From the NCBI GenBank assembly GCA_015179025.1, contig WHUX01000057.1, positions 1 to 64,000 of the forward strand: a stretch of 64,000 nucleotides of DNA, read 5' to 3'. Source of the stretch: Terfezia claveryi. Its lineage: Eukaryota; Ascomycota; Pezizomycetes; Pezizales; Pezizaceae. The notes beneath the pieces were generated by a model that was not told the DNA's origin, searched no databases, and saw only the letters and a program-made list of their open reading frames with translations. Each line of letters opens with the position of its first letter. Within the stretch, counting starts at the first letter, position 1. Below, piece after piece: positions 44,217 to 56,143 of the stretch. The position numbers were made by a program, and so were the translations under genes.

Positions 44217-44811
44217 TGTCACAACCGTCCTTTCCTAGCCGGGTTTGAGAGTTAGATGGGATTCCATTCGACTCTCGTTATTATTAATTGATATTATTGT
44301 TATCTCTGTTCTCGAGATAAGGGGTCTAGGGAACCTTATTCCTTCTGGTGGCCTTGGCAAGGAAGGAAGCCTGTATATATAGCTTGCTCTCTCCGCCCTC
44401 TCATTGTATCCCTATCCAACGTCTTGTATACCCAATATAGGACCTTGCTTCTCCCTGTGCTTGTGCACCTCCCTTATGCATATCCTTATCTCATACAAAC
44501 AACTTTGCAGCACAGCTGCCTCCCTTCAACATATGCAGCAACCACTTCTGTATGTTTCTTGTCCTTGCCTCTTGCCTTCTGAACATCCTGCCCCCCTGAC
44601 ATCGTGATATCCATGACAGGTGTCTGTGACAAGCCTAGTTTTCATAGTCATACATGTAGTGTTCCTACGTAAGTGTTACCCTAGCCCTGCCCTTGCCTTG
44701 CCCCTATCCTTTCCCCAGATCATACACATAGCGCTCCTACATGTGCAATTTCCCCTTGCTACTGCCCCAGCATACCTCTTAGTCGCCTTGTCACCTGGAG
44801 CCCATGTTACA
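44217..44811 (+). repeat. Gypsy-4 5' LTR
   Basis: TGTCACAACCGTCCTTTCC ... GCCCATGTTACA. The primer-binding region follows as CTAAGTTGGATCTTCTCG. It contains the family's two hairpin segments near the start and a TATA box. Confidence 0.92.
44374..44382 (+). promoter_or_regulatory. Candidate TATA box of the Gypsy-4 LTR promoter
   Basis: TATATATAG within GCCTGTATATATAGCTTGCT. The same stretch is present at the matching place in every LTR of this family in the window (for example 50044-50052 in the 3' LTR; inverted at 24700-24708 and 30521-30529). It lies about 160 bp into the LTR, a sensible position for U3 promoter function. Not proven. Confidence 0.55.
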
Positions 44812-44847
44812 CTAAGTTGGATCTTCTCGACCAACTGGTATGCTGTC

Positions 44848-46025
44848 ATGTTTGGAACCCCTCCACCTACTGTCAGGTTTCAAACCTGGAGGAGCTCCCC
44901 CATGCCCTCAGGCTTGAATGAGTTGAATGCCTACCATCGAGAAATCATCGACATTTTCGAGGCCATGGATACTATAGGGACCGAACTCGGCAACAGCCTG
45001 GCCGTAGCTAAACGAAAATTGAGATCCACCGATGAAGAGATCATGTTCCTTCAGACCGATCTCGACTATGTGAACCTTGCCTTAGCCATTAAACGGACCA
45101 CGGTACAAAACCTCAGCCATGTCCAGGTAAACATGGCCATCCCTATATTAACCACCACCGCCAAAACAGAAAGTATCCCCACCCCCCCTAAGTTCAATGG
45201 GGTTAGGGCTCGTTTACGAGCCTAGAAAAATGCAGTGAACTCAAAGTTGAGCGGGGATTCGGCCAGGTTTCCATTAGAACAACACTGCCTGGCCCATGTA
45301 TTTGCCCTGCTGGAGGGCAAGGCCATGGATCAAATCCAGCTGTATGTGCTTGAGACAGGAATCAAGCTCGACAATGTCTCAGCCTTGTTTGTCATCTTGG
45401 ATCAGGCATTCGGAGATCCTAATACAGTGGGGACGGCAAGCCGAGCCCTCCAAACCTTGAGACAGCGGAACTCAGAGTTATCTATATACATGGTAGAGTT
45501 CTCCAGGCTGGCTGCAGAGGTAAGGTGGAATGACCAGGCTAAGTTCGAGCATTTCTAGGAGGGGCTCAGCGATGAACTCCAACAAGCTATGGTTACCCTT
45601 CCCGCAGTTAATACCCTCGAGGAGTTGATCGACCAGGCCTCCATGGTGGAGCAACGAATGGCCAGGTTATACCACCGACCGGCCTTCTGACCGACCACCC
45701 ACCCAGCTCAACAACAGTAGCAGCAGCCAAACACCAAGCCAGCCTAATCCCCTATGAGCAACAAGCCGGCACACCCCTCACTGGTGCCAGGAGGTCCTGC
45801 CCCTATGGATTTATCCTCAGGAAGGCCTCGATTAACACAGGAGGAATGGGACAGGCGCAGGGATGAAGGCCTATGTATTGCGTGCAGAAAGGCGGACCAT
45901 TTTATTATGGCCTGTCCTCTCCAGAAAGCTCGCTCCCTAGCCATCCACGCCATTTCCCTGGCCGACACTCCAGTACCCCGGATCGAGGAGGTGGACAAGT
46001 TGGGAAAAGCCCTGTCCCTTACTTA
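44848..46025 (+). pseudogene. Gypsy-4 gag
   Basis: ATG 44848 opens MFGTPPPTVRFQTWRSS, a helical segment (LAVAKRKLRSTDEEIMF) and the capsid region (CLAHVFALLEGKAMDQIQLY, FVILDQAFGDPNTVGTASRA, EFSRLAAEVRWNDQAKFE). It then reaches a CCHC knuckle CIACRKADHFIMAC (about 45880-45920). In-frame stops replace Trp after RARLRA (45223), Gln after KFEHF (45556) and others near 45688-45750. Gag would package element RNA. Confidence 0.82.
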
Positions 46026-48270
46026 GTTGCTGCCACTAGCAAGGGACCTGTCCTAGGTCATTTATCTTTGTCTGCGTTTTCTGTTCCTACATCTATGTCT
46101 GTTGATGAATCTCACCTGTTTGGTGAGCATTTTGTAGTACCAATAACTATCAAATTCAATGGTAAAATAGTGGTAACATTAGCTATCATAGATTGTAGTA
46201 CTTCAGGAATAGCCTTTATTGATCAGACCTTTGTCAGGAAAAATTCAATACCAACAACTAAGCTAAAGACCCCCCACCTTCTTGATGTTATTGATGGCTG
46301 CCCTATCTCTTCTGGGGCTATTACCGACCTCGTATGCCTACCTAGTGCCATTGGAGACTATTCGGAAAGCCTCCCCATGTTTGTAACCAAGCTCAAATAC
46401 TCCATAGTCCTGGGGATCTTCTAGCTTCGAATGCATAATATCTCCGTTAACTTTGGCTCTTACGCCTTGAACTTCAACACCGGGTATTGCGAGAAGCACT
46501 GCAGTGCCCCACAGACTGCTATTAAAGGATTATGTGCCCTACCACCCCTAGTAGAGGATCCTAGCTAGGTGATAGCCAAAACCCCCCACTAAAACCCCTC
46601 GATATCAACTTTATTGGAGCAGAGGCCTTTACTTACCTTACTAGAAGGCACAAGCTGAAAGCCCATACTCTATCAATTTACGAAGTTAACCTGGAAATCA
46701 ATAAGCTGTGGTCCAAGGAAAAATGGAAATCCATGGTCCCGGATGAATATTATGAGTTCATTGATCTGTTCTTGGAAAAAGCCGTGGAAAAGCTAGCACC
46801 CTACTGACCATATGACCACATAATTCCACTGGTAGAGAGTAAGACCCCCCCCTATAGGCCTCTTTACAGAATGTCTTGGATGGAGCTGGAGGCCCTGAAG
46901 AAATACCTGGAGGAAAACCTCAAAAATAGCTTTATTCGCTATAGGTCTTCTCTAGCGGGTGCCTCTTTGCTGTTTTTAAAAAAATCGGACAGTTCTCTGC
47001 AGTTGTGTGTGGATTATCGGGGGCTGAACGAGATAACGGTCAAGAATAGGTATCCCCTGCCTCTAATTCAGGAGACATTAGCTAGGCTTTCCAAGCCAAA
47101 TGGTACACTAAACTGGATTTGAGGGAGGCATACAACTTAGTACGGATTGCTGAGGGAGAGGAGTGGAAAATGGCCTTCCGAACTCGCTATGGCCACTTCA
47201 AGTACAATGTCATGCCCTTCGGCTTAACCAACGCCCCGGCCTCTTACCAACACTTTATTAATGACACCCTGCGAGACTTCTTGGATGTGTTCTGCATGTC
47301 TTATCTCAATGATATCTTAATTTATTCAGATACCCAAGCAGAACACAAGATTCATGTCTAGCAGGTATTGAAAAAGCTAGAGCAAGCCAGATTGTATCGC
47401 AAGCCCAAGAAGTGTGAGTTTAATATGCAGGAGGTTAAGTATCTGGGGTTAATCATTACTACAGAAGGCATCAGAATGGACTCTACCAAGGTCACCGCTG
47501 TCCAGGAATAGCAAATCCCAGCAAATCTCAAGGACATCTAAGCCTTCCTGGGATTCACTAACTTCTACTGATGGTTCATTCTAGGGTATTAGAAGATTGT
47601 AGCCCCCCTCTCCACCCTGATAAAAAAAGACTGGCATTTCAACTGGAATCCAGAAGCCCAATCTGCCTTCCAGAACCTCAAAGAAACCTTCTGCTCAGCA
47701 CTAATCCTAGCCCACTTTGACCCAGACAGCGAATGTATCGTGGAAACTAACGTCTTTGACTATATCTCCGCGGAGATCTTGTCTCAGTATGTCAACAGGA
47801 TCCTCCACCCTGTAGCCTACTTCTCGAAAAAACACTCCCCAGCTAAGTGCAACTATGAGATCTATGACAAAGAGCTAATGGCCATCGTGCGAGTGTTCAA
47901 AGAATGGGGGCCATATCTGGAGTCAGACAAGGGGATCATCGAGGTATTACCTGACTACAAAAACCTTGAGTATTTTACAACCACCAAGCTGCTTAACCGA
48001 AGGCAAGCTAGGTGGTCGGAGTTCTTATCTCGGTTCAACTTCAAGATCAAGTACCAGCCAGGAAAGGCTGGGGGCAAGCCTGATGCATTAACTTGGAGAT
48101 TAGAAGATCTCCCTAAAGGGGGGAATGAAAGGCTAAAATACCAAAATCAGGTAGTATTGAAGCCTGAAAACCTTGACCTGGCAGCCAATGTCCTTGCTGA
48201 TGCTGAGGCTGAGGCTGATGTAGAAGCTAAAGCTGAGGCTAACCTCCAACAACTAGTGAGACAGGCATAA
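46026..48270 (+). pseudogene. Gypsy-4 protease, RT and RNase H
   Basis: Protease-like LAIIDCSTSGIAFIDQTFV near 46180-46240 (Gly of the usual CG/TG replaced by Ser). [22 protein letters not shown] (46970-47030), a frameshift near 47105, [20 protein letters not shown] (47219-47278), [10 protein letters not shown] (47303-47332; first Asp is Asn). RNase [11 protein letters not shown] (47740; normally ETDASDY), [12 protein letters not shown] (47845-47880). Several stops between 47360 and 47640. Confidence 0.82.
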
Positions 48271-49704
48271 AAGGACGACCCCCTAGCTAAGAAAATTATC
48301 ATCGCAGGGGATTCTGGCCAGCACCGCCACCCCAAAATCTCCCTAGCTGAGTGTACTATCCAAGAAGGCTTCCTCTACCACCTCGAATAGCTGTATGTGC
48401 CGGAAGAAGAGCTGTACCTTCGATTGATCAAGGAACACCATGACAGCCTGGTTGCAGGTCACCCTGGAGTAGCCAAAACGTTAGAGCTTCTGGCCAGGAA
48501 ATACACATAGATTGACCAACAGAAGGACATGGAGCAGTATATACGGAACTGCCATATTTGCAAGCATGCTAAGCCTGTCTGCCACGCCCCGTATGGGACT
48601 CTGAAACCTTTGGATATCCCTAATCGGCCGTGGCTGCACCTGACTATGGACTTCGTGATAGGGTTGCCAGAAGATTTGGGGTTCAATACCATCTTTATGG
48701 TAGTAGATCGGTTGACGAAAATGAGGCATGTTATACCTTGCCGAGACACCTGCTCCACTCCAGAGTTACCCAATCTCTACCTCAATAATGTATTCTGATA
48801 TTATGGCCTCCCCAAATCTATTATATCTAACCGTGGCCTTCAGTTCACCTCAGAATTCTGGCAAGCCCTCTGCAAGCTTTTGGGGATCAAAGTGCATTTG
48901 TCAACCATATACCACCTCCAGATGAATGACCAATCAGAGAGAATGAATGCTATTATGGAGCAATATCTGCGGGCCTTTGTTGACTACTAGCAAGATAACT
49001 AGGTTTTGTTGCTGGCCACCTATGGATTCCCCACAAATAACCAGTTCTTGGAATCCTCCAAAACCTCGCCTTTCCTGCCTAACTATGGTTGGCACCCCCA
49101 GTTTGTAGATGCCCTAGCGCCCCTGCAAAAAGCCAAAAAAAATACTCCGGCCAAGGCGTTCATAGCTGGAATTGCTGAGCTCCACTCTACCCTGAAAGCT
49201 GAGCTGGGATATACACAAGCTAGGCAAGCCGAGTATGCCAATGAAACACAGTTGCCAGCCCCTAAATATCAATTAGGGTATAAGGTGTGGGTCTCCAGCT
49301 GGCACTTCCGGACAGAACGGTCATCTCGCAAGCTCGACTACAAGTTCCTGGGTCCATTCGAGGTGTTGGCTGCTGTGGTCACTCATGCCTACCGATTTAG
49401 GTTCCCCAAGGACATCAAACGACACCAAGTTGTTCATGTCTTTGAGATCGAGCCTGCCACTAGCGACCCTCTGCTAGGCTAGGAACACCCCCCACCTCCT
49501 CCTGTAGTTATCAAAGGTGAGGAGGAATGGGAGGTGGAGGAAGTGCTGGACTCCCAAAGAAGATATGGGCACCTGCAATATAAGGTCAAATGGCTGGGGG
49601 ATGAGGAGATGACCTGGCAACCAGCTGAAGATCTAGAAAACGCACAAGACTTGGTCACCATGTTCCACCAGCATTACCCCCGGAAACTCCGCCCCTCCCA
49701 ATGA
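48271..49704 (+). pseudogene. Gypsy-4 integrase and chromodomain
   Basis: Zinc module EHHDSLVAGHPG ... CHICKHAKP, MDFVIGLPEDLGFN, and ISNRGLQFTSEFW, where the second catalytic Asp context is changed to Asn. The third block is degraded (YHLQMNDQSERMN). The chromodomain EWEVEEVLDSQRRYGHLQYK then WLGDEEMTWQPAEDLEN is intact to the TGA at 49702-49704. A frame break near 49483 (stop after PLLG) precedes it. Confidence 0.82.
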
Positions 49705-49886
49705 TGTTCTTATCATCCTGGAATTGGTTATTATGGTTGTTATTGTCATTGTTGTCATGGTTATTATTGGTATGTACTTCCAGTGTTGGGGTTGTGTTAT
49801 GGGTTATTGGTTATTCACCTGTCTTGTTTGTTTGTTTTTTCACCTTGCCTTGTATTGCTGGGGCTCTGAGCCTAAAGGGGGGATAG

Positions 49887-50482
49887 TGTTACAACTATCC
49901 TTTTCTAGCCAGGTTTAAGAGTCAAACAAGATTCCGTCTGACTCTTATTATTGTTGATTGATATCATTGTTATCTCTGTTCCCGAGATAAGGGGTCTTGG
50001 GAACCTTATTCCTTCTGGTAGCCTTGGCCAGGAAGTAAGCCTGTATATATAGCTTGCTCTCTCCGCCCTCTCATTAGATCCCCATCCAATGTCTTGTATA
50101 CCCAATACAGGACCCTGCTTCTCCCAGCGCTTGTACACCTCACTTGTGCACATCTTTATCTCGTATAAACAACTCTGCAGCATAGTTGCCTCCCTTCGAC
50201 ACATACGGCAACCACTTCTATGTGTCTCTTGTCCTTGCTTCTTACCTTCTGAATATCCTGCCCCCCCTAACATCATGATATCCATGACAAGTGTCCGTGA
50301 CAAGCCTAGTTTTCCTAGTCACACACGTAGCATTCTTATGTGAGTATTACTCTAGCCCTGCCCTTACCTTGCCCCTATCCTTTCTCCAGATCACACACGT
50401 AGCACTCCTATATGTGCGATTCCCCTTTGCCACTGCCTCGGTGTACCCCTTGGTTGCCTTGTCCCCCAGAGCCTACATTACA
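49887..50482 (+). repeat. Gypsy-4 3' LTR
   Basis: Starts TGTTACAACTATCC (C-to-T change in the terminal TGTCAC) and ends GCCTACATTACA, followed by CCACT. Confidence 0.92.
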
Positions 50483-50589
50483 CCACTATTGCAGCTATTG
50501 AATATGCATGCAGCTGAAATATCTATTATATTTACTAATAATTATATAAACAGAAGTATTGAGTAATAGATATATATATAGAACAAGCA

Positions 50590-50775
50590 CTTGCTGCTTC
50601 AATCGCTCTAACACTTGCTTTAATACTCACTCTAATACTTGCTCCAATACTCGCTCTAATACTCGCTCTAATACTCGCTCCAATTATCACTCTAATACCT
50701 GCTATAATACTTGCTCTAATACTTGCCCTAATACTCACTCCAATACTCACTCTCATCTTGCTCTAATACTTGTTA
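50590..50775 (+). repeat. Tandem 12-bp repeats, left arm of foldback 2
   Basis: About 15 copies of a 12-bp unit close to CTCGCTCTAATA (variants ACTCACTCTAAT, ACTTGCTCCAAT). An inverted array of the same unit stands at 51960-52130. Confidence 0.85.
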
Positions 50776-51079
50776 TAATATGCTGGGACATAAAGTGAAG
50801 GGAAAATATGTGGGGAAGGGAGGTATATATATAGGAAAACCATATTTACTAAGGCCGACTGGTAAGGCCGACAATTTAGACTTTCCGAAGACAATGAGAT
50901 AAGGGATAATAAGAGAAGTGGCATGACAGTGACCAATAGTGCTCAGCCCCCTTTTGTCTACAGGTGCCGTACTATTCAATAGTACCTGACCTGGTAATAG
51001 TCATATTGGGCAATCGTAGTCATAGTATTGAGATATGTGTAGAGTTCATGCTTTGTAATATGTTTTGTAGGAATTTGTG

Positions 51080-51660
51080 TATTCACGGGCATATATATAT
51101 ATATATATAAGAAACTCATGCTTTTGGAGACATAGTTTAATACATGCATTTACAGGCATATATATATATATGTACGAGAAACTTGTGCTTTTGGAGACAT
51201 ACATATATATATATGAGAAATCTATATATTTGTGAGCATATATATATATATATATTTACGAGAAACTCGTACTTTTGAAGACTCATATATATATGTGTGA
51301 GAAACTCATGCTTTTGGAGACATATATATATAAGCCCGCGAATGCATAGATTTCTTACATATATATATATAAGCCTGCAAATGTATGGATTTATCGTATA
51401 TATATATATAAGCTCACGAATGCATAGATTTCTCGCATATATATATATATGTCTCCACAAGCACAAGTTTCTTACATATATCTATATGAGTCTTCAAAAG
51501 CATGAGTTTCGCATATATATATATATATGCCTGCGAATATATGGATTTCTCATATATATACATATAAGCTCATGAATACAGGGATTTCTTGTATATATAT
51601 ATTTAAGCTTACGAATATATGGATTTCTCGCATATATATATATACATGCCTGCAAATGCA
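51080..51660. repeat. Central palindrome core of foldback 2 (AT-rich about 50-bp units)
   Basis: Units of roughly 50 bp combine a (TA)n run with GAGAAACT(C/T)(A/G)TGCTTTTGGAG on the left side. The inverted sense (GCATGAGTTTC, GAATGCATAGATTTCTCGC) appears on the right side after about 51335. The whole core can fold on itself. Confidence 0.8.
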
Positions 51661-51949
51661 TGAATTCCTACGAAATATATTACAAAGTATAAACTCTACA
51701 TATATCTCAATACCATGACAATGATTGCCCAATATGACTATTACTAGGCCAGGCATTGAATAGTATGGCACCTGCGGGCAAAAGGGGGCTGAGTGCTATT
51801 GGTCACTGTTATGCCACTTCTCTTATTATCTCTTATCTCATTGTCATCTGAAAGTTTAAATTGTCGTCCTTAGCAGTCAGCCCTAGCAAATATGGTTTTC
51901 CTGTATATATACCTTCCTTCCCCGTACATTTTCCCTTCACTCTATATCC

Positions 51950-52140
51950 TAGTACATTATGGCGAGCATTAGAGCGAGTATAAGAGCAAGTATTGGAGTA
52001 AGTATTAGTACAAGTATTAGAGCGAGTATTGGAGCAAGTATTTAGTAGAGTGAGTATTAGAGTAAGAATTGGAGTGAGTATTAGAGCGAGTATTAGAGCG
52101 AGTGTTAGAGCGATTGAAGCAGCAAGTGCTAGCTCTATAT
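51950..52140 (-). repeat. Tandem 12-bp repeats, right arm of foldback 2
   Basis: Inverted counterpart of 50590-50775 (TATTAGAGCGAG, TATTGGAGCAAG). Confidence 0.85.
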
Positions 52141-52574
52141 ATATATCTATTACTCAATACTTCTGTATATATAACTTGAAGCAAATATAATGGATATTTC
52201 CGCTGCATAAATATTCAATGGCTGCAATAGTGGCTATGCACCTGGCTGGTATTAGAGCATCGTATATACAAGCGGGTGCATTGTAACTATAGCATTAACA
52301 ATATGATAATGCCAAGGAAAGGGACTTTAATATCCAGAGATTGAAATATGCCAACCAGCATCCGGACGGCTTTGGTTGCCCCAATGGTATCCAGATTGTA
52401 TTGCAACTTAGCTGGGCATTCAGATTGTATTGCAACTCAGCTAGGCATCCTAATTATGTTACAATGCAGCCAGCGTCCAGACGCACAGGACGCATAGAAT
52501 GCACACGCATGAGCTCTCATATCTGGACACTAGGTAGTGCATCCGGATGTTACTTTTTTCTTGCTGATAGGTTG

Positions 52575-54194
52575 CAAGACATATGGATATGGAACAGGTC
52601 TTGGCAAAGGTAAATAAGGCAGTACATAAGATAGTAGTGGAGTACTACCTACCATTGGAGGATTTAAAGCAAAAATCAATAGTACTAAGGAAAAAGAGGA
52701 GAAGAAGAAGTAAGGACATTAAATAGGTAAAATAGATCAGATAAGAGCCTAATATTTAGAGAACACTGGAAAAGCAAGATACTTAAGGTAAGAAAGATAC
52801 TGAGAGCACTTAGAAGGCTAGGCAACTCCAACTGTAGTATAAGTACCAATAGTTGGAGAGTGGCATATATAGGCATTATCAGAGCAGTGGTGCTGTAGGG
52901 GGTGTAGCTAGGCTAGAGAAGGCAAAGAGACTAGAAGGAAGAGTTCAAAAAACTCTAGTACTAGACTCTTAAGAATTGTGTAAGTACAACTAATAACTCC
53001 CATAAAGAGTTGGTAAGCTAAATCACAGGAGTAGAGTCCTCTAGGATAGCTCTGGATACAGCTCAGGCTAGGCTAATAGGGAAAATGATGTGTAACCCCA
53101 AGGCCTTGTATGACCTATAGTTGAGAGAAGGACTAAAAGGGAGAAATATTGAGAAAGGTAGGCACTAGGATTATTTCTGGGAACCTTTCCTTCTGGTAAA
53201 TGGGTTTATGTTGGTTATGATAGCTATCCGCAGTAAGGCAGGGGTGCTGAAGGAGGAGGAGAACAAGGTACTGAGTATCAGAGGGGAGATAGACAGGTTC
53301 TAAATCTCCCTAGTAAATTTAGGATTGTCCAGGGATTCTAAGCTGAAAGAATAGCAATAGGGGATCAAAGTAGCAAAAGAGGACTCTATTGTGATCTAGA
53401 CTGATGGGAGTATGAGCAAACAAGACTAGGTAGGAGGAGGTTAGTGCTCCTAAAGGGGGAGAGTAAAAGGGAAGGTAGGGATCAGGCAGCTAGCAATGGT
53501 ATAGGATAGAGAGGTTGTCAGCATCAAGAAGGCCTTAGAAGAGATTGACAAAGATTAGAGGCTGCTAATTCTATCAGACTTACAGGGTACTCTGGCAGCT
53601 ATTCAGAAGGTAAGTAGAGTAGGCAAAGCTAGAACAGCTGACTTGAAGGAGGCCAGTAAGTTAATCTTGTGGAGGGTAAAGGGGGCCAGCCAAGGGACAG
53701 TTAAGTTAGGCTGGGTCAAAGCCCATATGGGAATTGAAGGCAATGAGCTGACTAACTTCTTAATAAAGGAAGATATAGAGTAAGAGTTTCCGGAGTAACC
53801 TCTAATTACAGAAGGGGGACTCAAGTAGGAATGAAGATAGAAAAGGGAGGAAAAATGGAAAGTGGCTGAAACAGGGTAAGGAAGGGTGGTTAAATGGAAA
53901 AGAAAGGCAAGGGTCAACTATACTTACTACAGGACAGGGAAGAGTAACCTCTAGTCCTGGTGAGCGAGGTTAGATAATTCAGTTGACACTATATGGTAGG
54001 AGTGTGGAAGGCATAAGGAGACGGGTACATATGTGGCTCTAGTATGCCCCCAAGGGGAGGAAATAGGTAGGAAATGGAGTACCTGGGAAGAGATAAACAA
54101 GAAAGGGAGATGGCTCAGAAGAGTCAAGGATAGAGAAGGAGAATATATAGTTAATCTAGTAAAGACTATATTCTCAAGTCTAGATCTTGCCTAG
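52575..54194 (+). pseudogene. LINE ORF2, piece 4: RT end, RNase H and C-terminal tail
   Basis: Resumes with MDMEQVLAKVNKAVHKIVVE, LRKKRRRRSKDIK and NSWRVAYIGIIRAVVL-type thumb sequence. An RNase H domain follows, starting I*TDGSMSKQD near 53393 (Trp to stop). The tail has ECGRHKETGTYVALVCPQGE and EEIGRKWSTWEEINKKGRW, ending FSSLDLA and TAG (54192-54194). Many TAG stops. Confidence 0.78.
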
Positions 54195-54220
54195 TGAGGC
54201 AATGTGGAAGTATGGGGGAT

Positions 54221-55543
54221 TAAAGGATATGCTAGTACGGGGCGTGGTAGCAGAGAATATCACTAAGGGGATGTAGCCAGTCAGTGGGTATGGTAGGGAG
54301 AGGGGGTCAATCAATTTTCTTTGGTTCAAAAGGCTGGGCGTTTATGTAGCCTGTTATTCTGTAGGCATACTGAGACTTTTATAACAAGGGAATAGAGCTG
54401 CCTCATACTATATATTACTAGGTAATACATCATCACTAGGAAATGTATCAGCTCCTATATGAACCTTGTCAGTCTATTCTTAGTAGCATAGTGGACTGCA
54501 AAATGAATGGAACCATTGCTAGCAAAATATATATGCCTTGTAAAGATATAGAAATTCATTGATATATAGTAGGAATACGAAATACACAGGTTTAGATAGG
54601 TTAATAGATCAATTTTTGGATGGCATCTAATATTCTGAGGTAAAATAGTGATAAGCAACTGACCTATAGTACTGAGCAAGTTTTAGGAATATATATATAT
54701 TAGGGTTTGATTGGCATAATCTAGGGTGTATAGATGAAGTTTAAGTTGCTTAAAAGTAATAAAGCAATTAGTCTAACTTTGGAAGATGAGATAGAGTTAG
54801 TGCACTTTTTTGAAATCTGTTTATATAAAAACCTGAAGTAGCCTGAGCCATACTGAACTCAGCTGGGCTAATTAGGCCTTACCGATGTGAGCCTAAATCT
54901 GTCTTAGTCTGCCTGAGTTTGTTTGGCCTACTTAAGTATGCTAGTCTAAATTTGAAGCTGCTTGAACCTATCTGTATGAATTATATACATGCTAGGTATT
55001 CCTAACCTTGTCTGACAAATTGTAGGCTAGACTAGGCATACTATAGTAATATTGAACTTCAATAAGCTAATATATATTTGCTTGAAGCTGCTTGAGATAT
55101 TCTAAACTAGTATAAACTCTTATGGATTACTATTAGATTACCTCAAGTCAGTTGAGCTCACCAGTATATACTAATATATATTTAAACTACTCTAATCTCA
55201 CTAGCATTTATTTTTGGCCCTCATATAGTAACTTAGGGTTGGACTTACCTAGCAGGTCTAGTTTAATTCAGTATACTTAAAAGGAAGTACCTCTAGAAGC
55301 AAGCTCAAACTTCAATTAGAATAAGTCACTTAAGTTAGCTTAGGCTGGCTTTACCTAGTATATATACTTGCAACTATTTCAATATACTAAAGATTATTAT
55401 TTTTACCACTCTGTACAATTACAAACCCTCAAATGAGTTATTCAAACTCAGGTGGATTCAGGTAAATCTGAGTTAGCTTATGCAAACCTAAATTAATATA
55501 CATGGGGCTTTATAAAGCTGCATAGGGCTAGGCTAGTAAAGAG
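54221..55543. other. AT-rich tract with degenerate short repeats
   Basis: No gene seen. From about 54820 to 55520 variants of CCTGAG, CTTGAAGCTGCTTGA and GACTAG recur at irregular spacing. This looks like an old satellite-like or transposon-derived array eroded to AT-richness. It may include the LINE's 3' untranslated region at its start. Confidence 0.35.
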
Positions 55544-56031
55544 TGTTGTGGCATACATTCTATGCCCTCTAATATCATTATTCCTTCCTATTTTGGTATC
55601 CATATTACTACTATATTGTCATATGTTTCTCTATTATGATATCTCCTTCTATCTAGTTCTATTATAAGTATCTATATCATATCTTACATACAGCTTACTC
55701 TGCATTGTTATACTCATATGTTTATATATTTATTCTCATTATTTTTCACACTATCTTACCTGAATATTATATGCATACAACTTTTCTACTTATAGATTTC
55801 TCTTTGTTACTTCCTATTTAAGTTAGGTTATTATATACTTTGTTTACACTCTATATTCATGAATTTAAGGTTGGTGTTTACCTGCTCCTATAGATAGTTA
55901 ATTAAGCAACTCATATGGTACTCGCACTCATTTATATATTGTACTCGCTTTTCTGTGATCCTCACTATCCCTTCACAATCTCTACTGGTAACTATACTAC
56001 TTCTTATGCTGTCTCGCTACCTATTTTATCC
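55544..56031 (+). repeat. Probable Ty1/copia 5' LTR
   Basis: Starts TGTTGTGGCATACATTCTATG. A primer-binding-like stretch, AATAGGTTATGAGCCTGGAG (56038-56057), resembles the half-tRNA initiator-Met site used by fungal copia elements. The LTR end is set just before it and is uncertain by some bases. Confidence 0.4.
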
Positions 56032-56143
56032 AATTTAATAGGTTATGAGCCTGGAGCTCTAGCCTTTTTATTACCATAGTTGAGTCTACTTCTTAACTCA
56101 ATTATCCAATGTATATTTCTATCTCTCACAACTACCATTTAAT

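Larger units (their letters stand above)
44217..50482 (+). mobile_element. Gypsy-4: chromovirus in plus orientation
   Basis: 6266 bp, flanked by CCACT (44212-44216 and 50483-50487). LTRs 44217-44811 (595 bp) and 49887-50482 (596 bp), of the longer type shared with Gypsy-2. Order: gag, protease, RT, RNase H, integrase, chromodomain, polypurine tract AAAGGGGGGATAG (49874-49886). Stops are scattered, mainly TAG or TAA at former CAG, CAA or TGG codons, so the copy is inactive but has few indels. Confidence 0.93.
43780..52575. mobile_element. Foldback element 2 with nested Gypsy-4
   Basis: After removing Gypsy-4 (44217-50482) and one CCACT, the remaining 2.5 kb form a large imperfect inverted repeat centred near 51340. 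Matching landmarks are CCACTATTGCAGC (left 50483, right inverted near 52233), AGTATTGAGTAATAGATATA, the CTCTAATACTCG arrays, GTGAAGGGAAAAT, AGTAATAGTCATATTGGGCA, and near the outer ends GTCCTGTG(T/C)(A/G)TCTGGACG. The flanks GCAGAGGCAT and GCAAGACAT inside the LINE suggest a diverged 9-10-bp target duplication, as in MULE-type elements. No transposase is encoded. Confidence 0.7.
20350..54220 (+). mobile_element. Tad1-type LINE, four collinear pieces split by nested insertions
   Basis: Pieces: about 20350-24374 (ORF1, endonuclease, RT start), 30687-30948 (RT fingers/palm), 43416-about 43780 (RT palm), about 52575-54220 (RT end, RNase H, C-terminal Cys/His tail). Each junction resumes the same protein order and strand, and two junctions are marked by exact 5-bp duplications of the inserted elements. 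Stops are mostly TAG at positions where Trp or Gln is expected. The element is therefore old and mutated by a RIP-like process before the gypsy copies landed. The 5' end is uncertain and no poly(A) tail is recognised after 54220. Confidence 0.82.

Noticed and set aside
50590..50775. Coding origin of Ser/Asn-rich frames over the 12-bp repeats
   Set aside because: Frames follow the repeat period on both arms and strands; they are a by-product of the array.
51137..51718. Tyr/Ile-rich ORFs
   Set aside because: Translations of (TA)n-rich units in the palindromic core of foldback 2.
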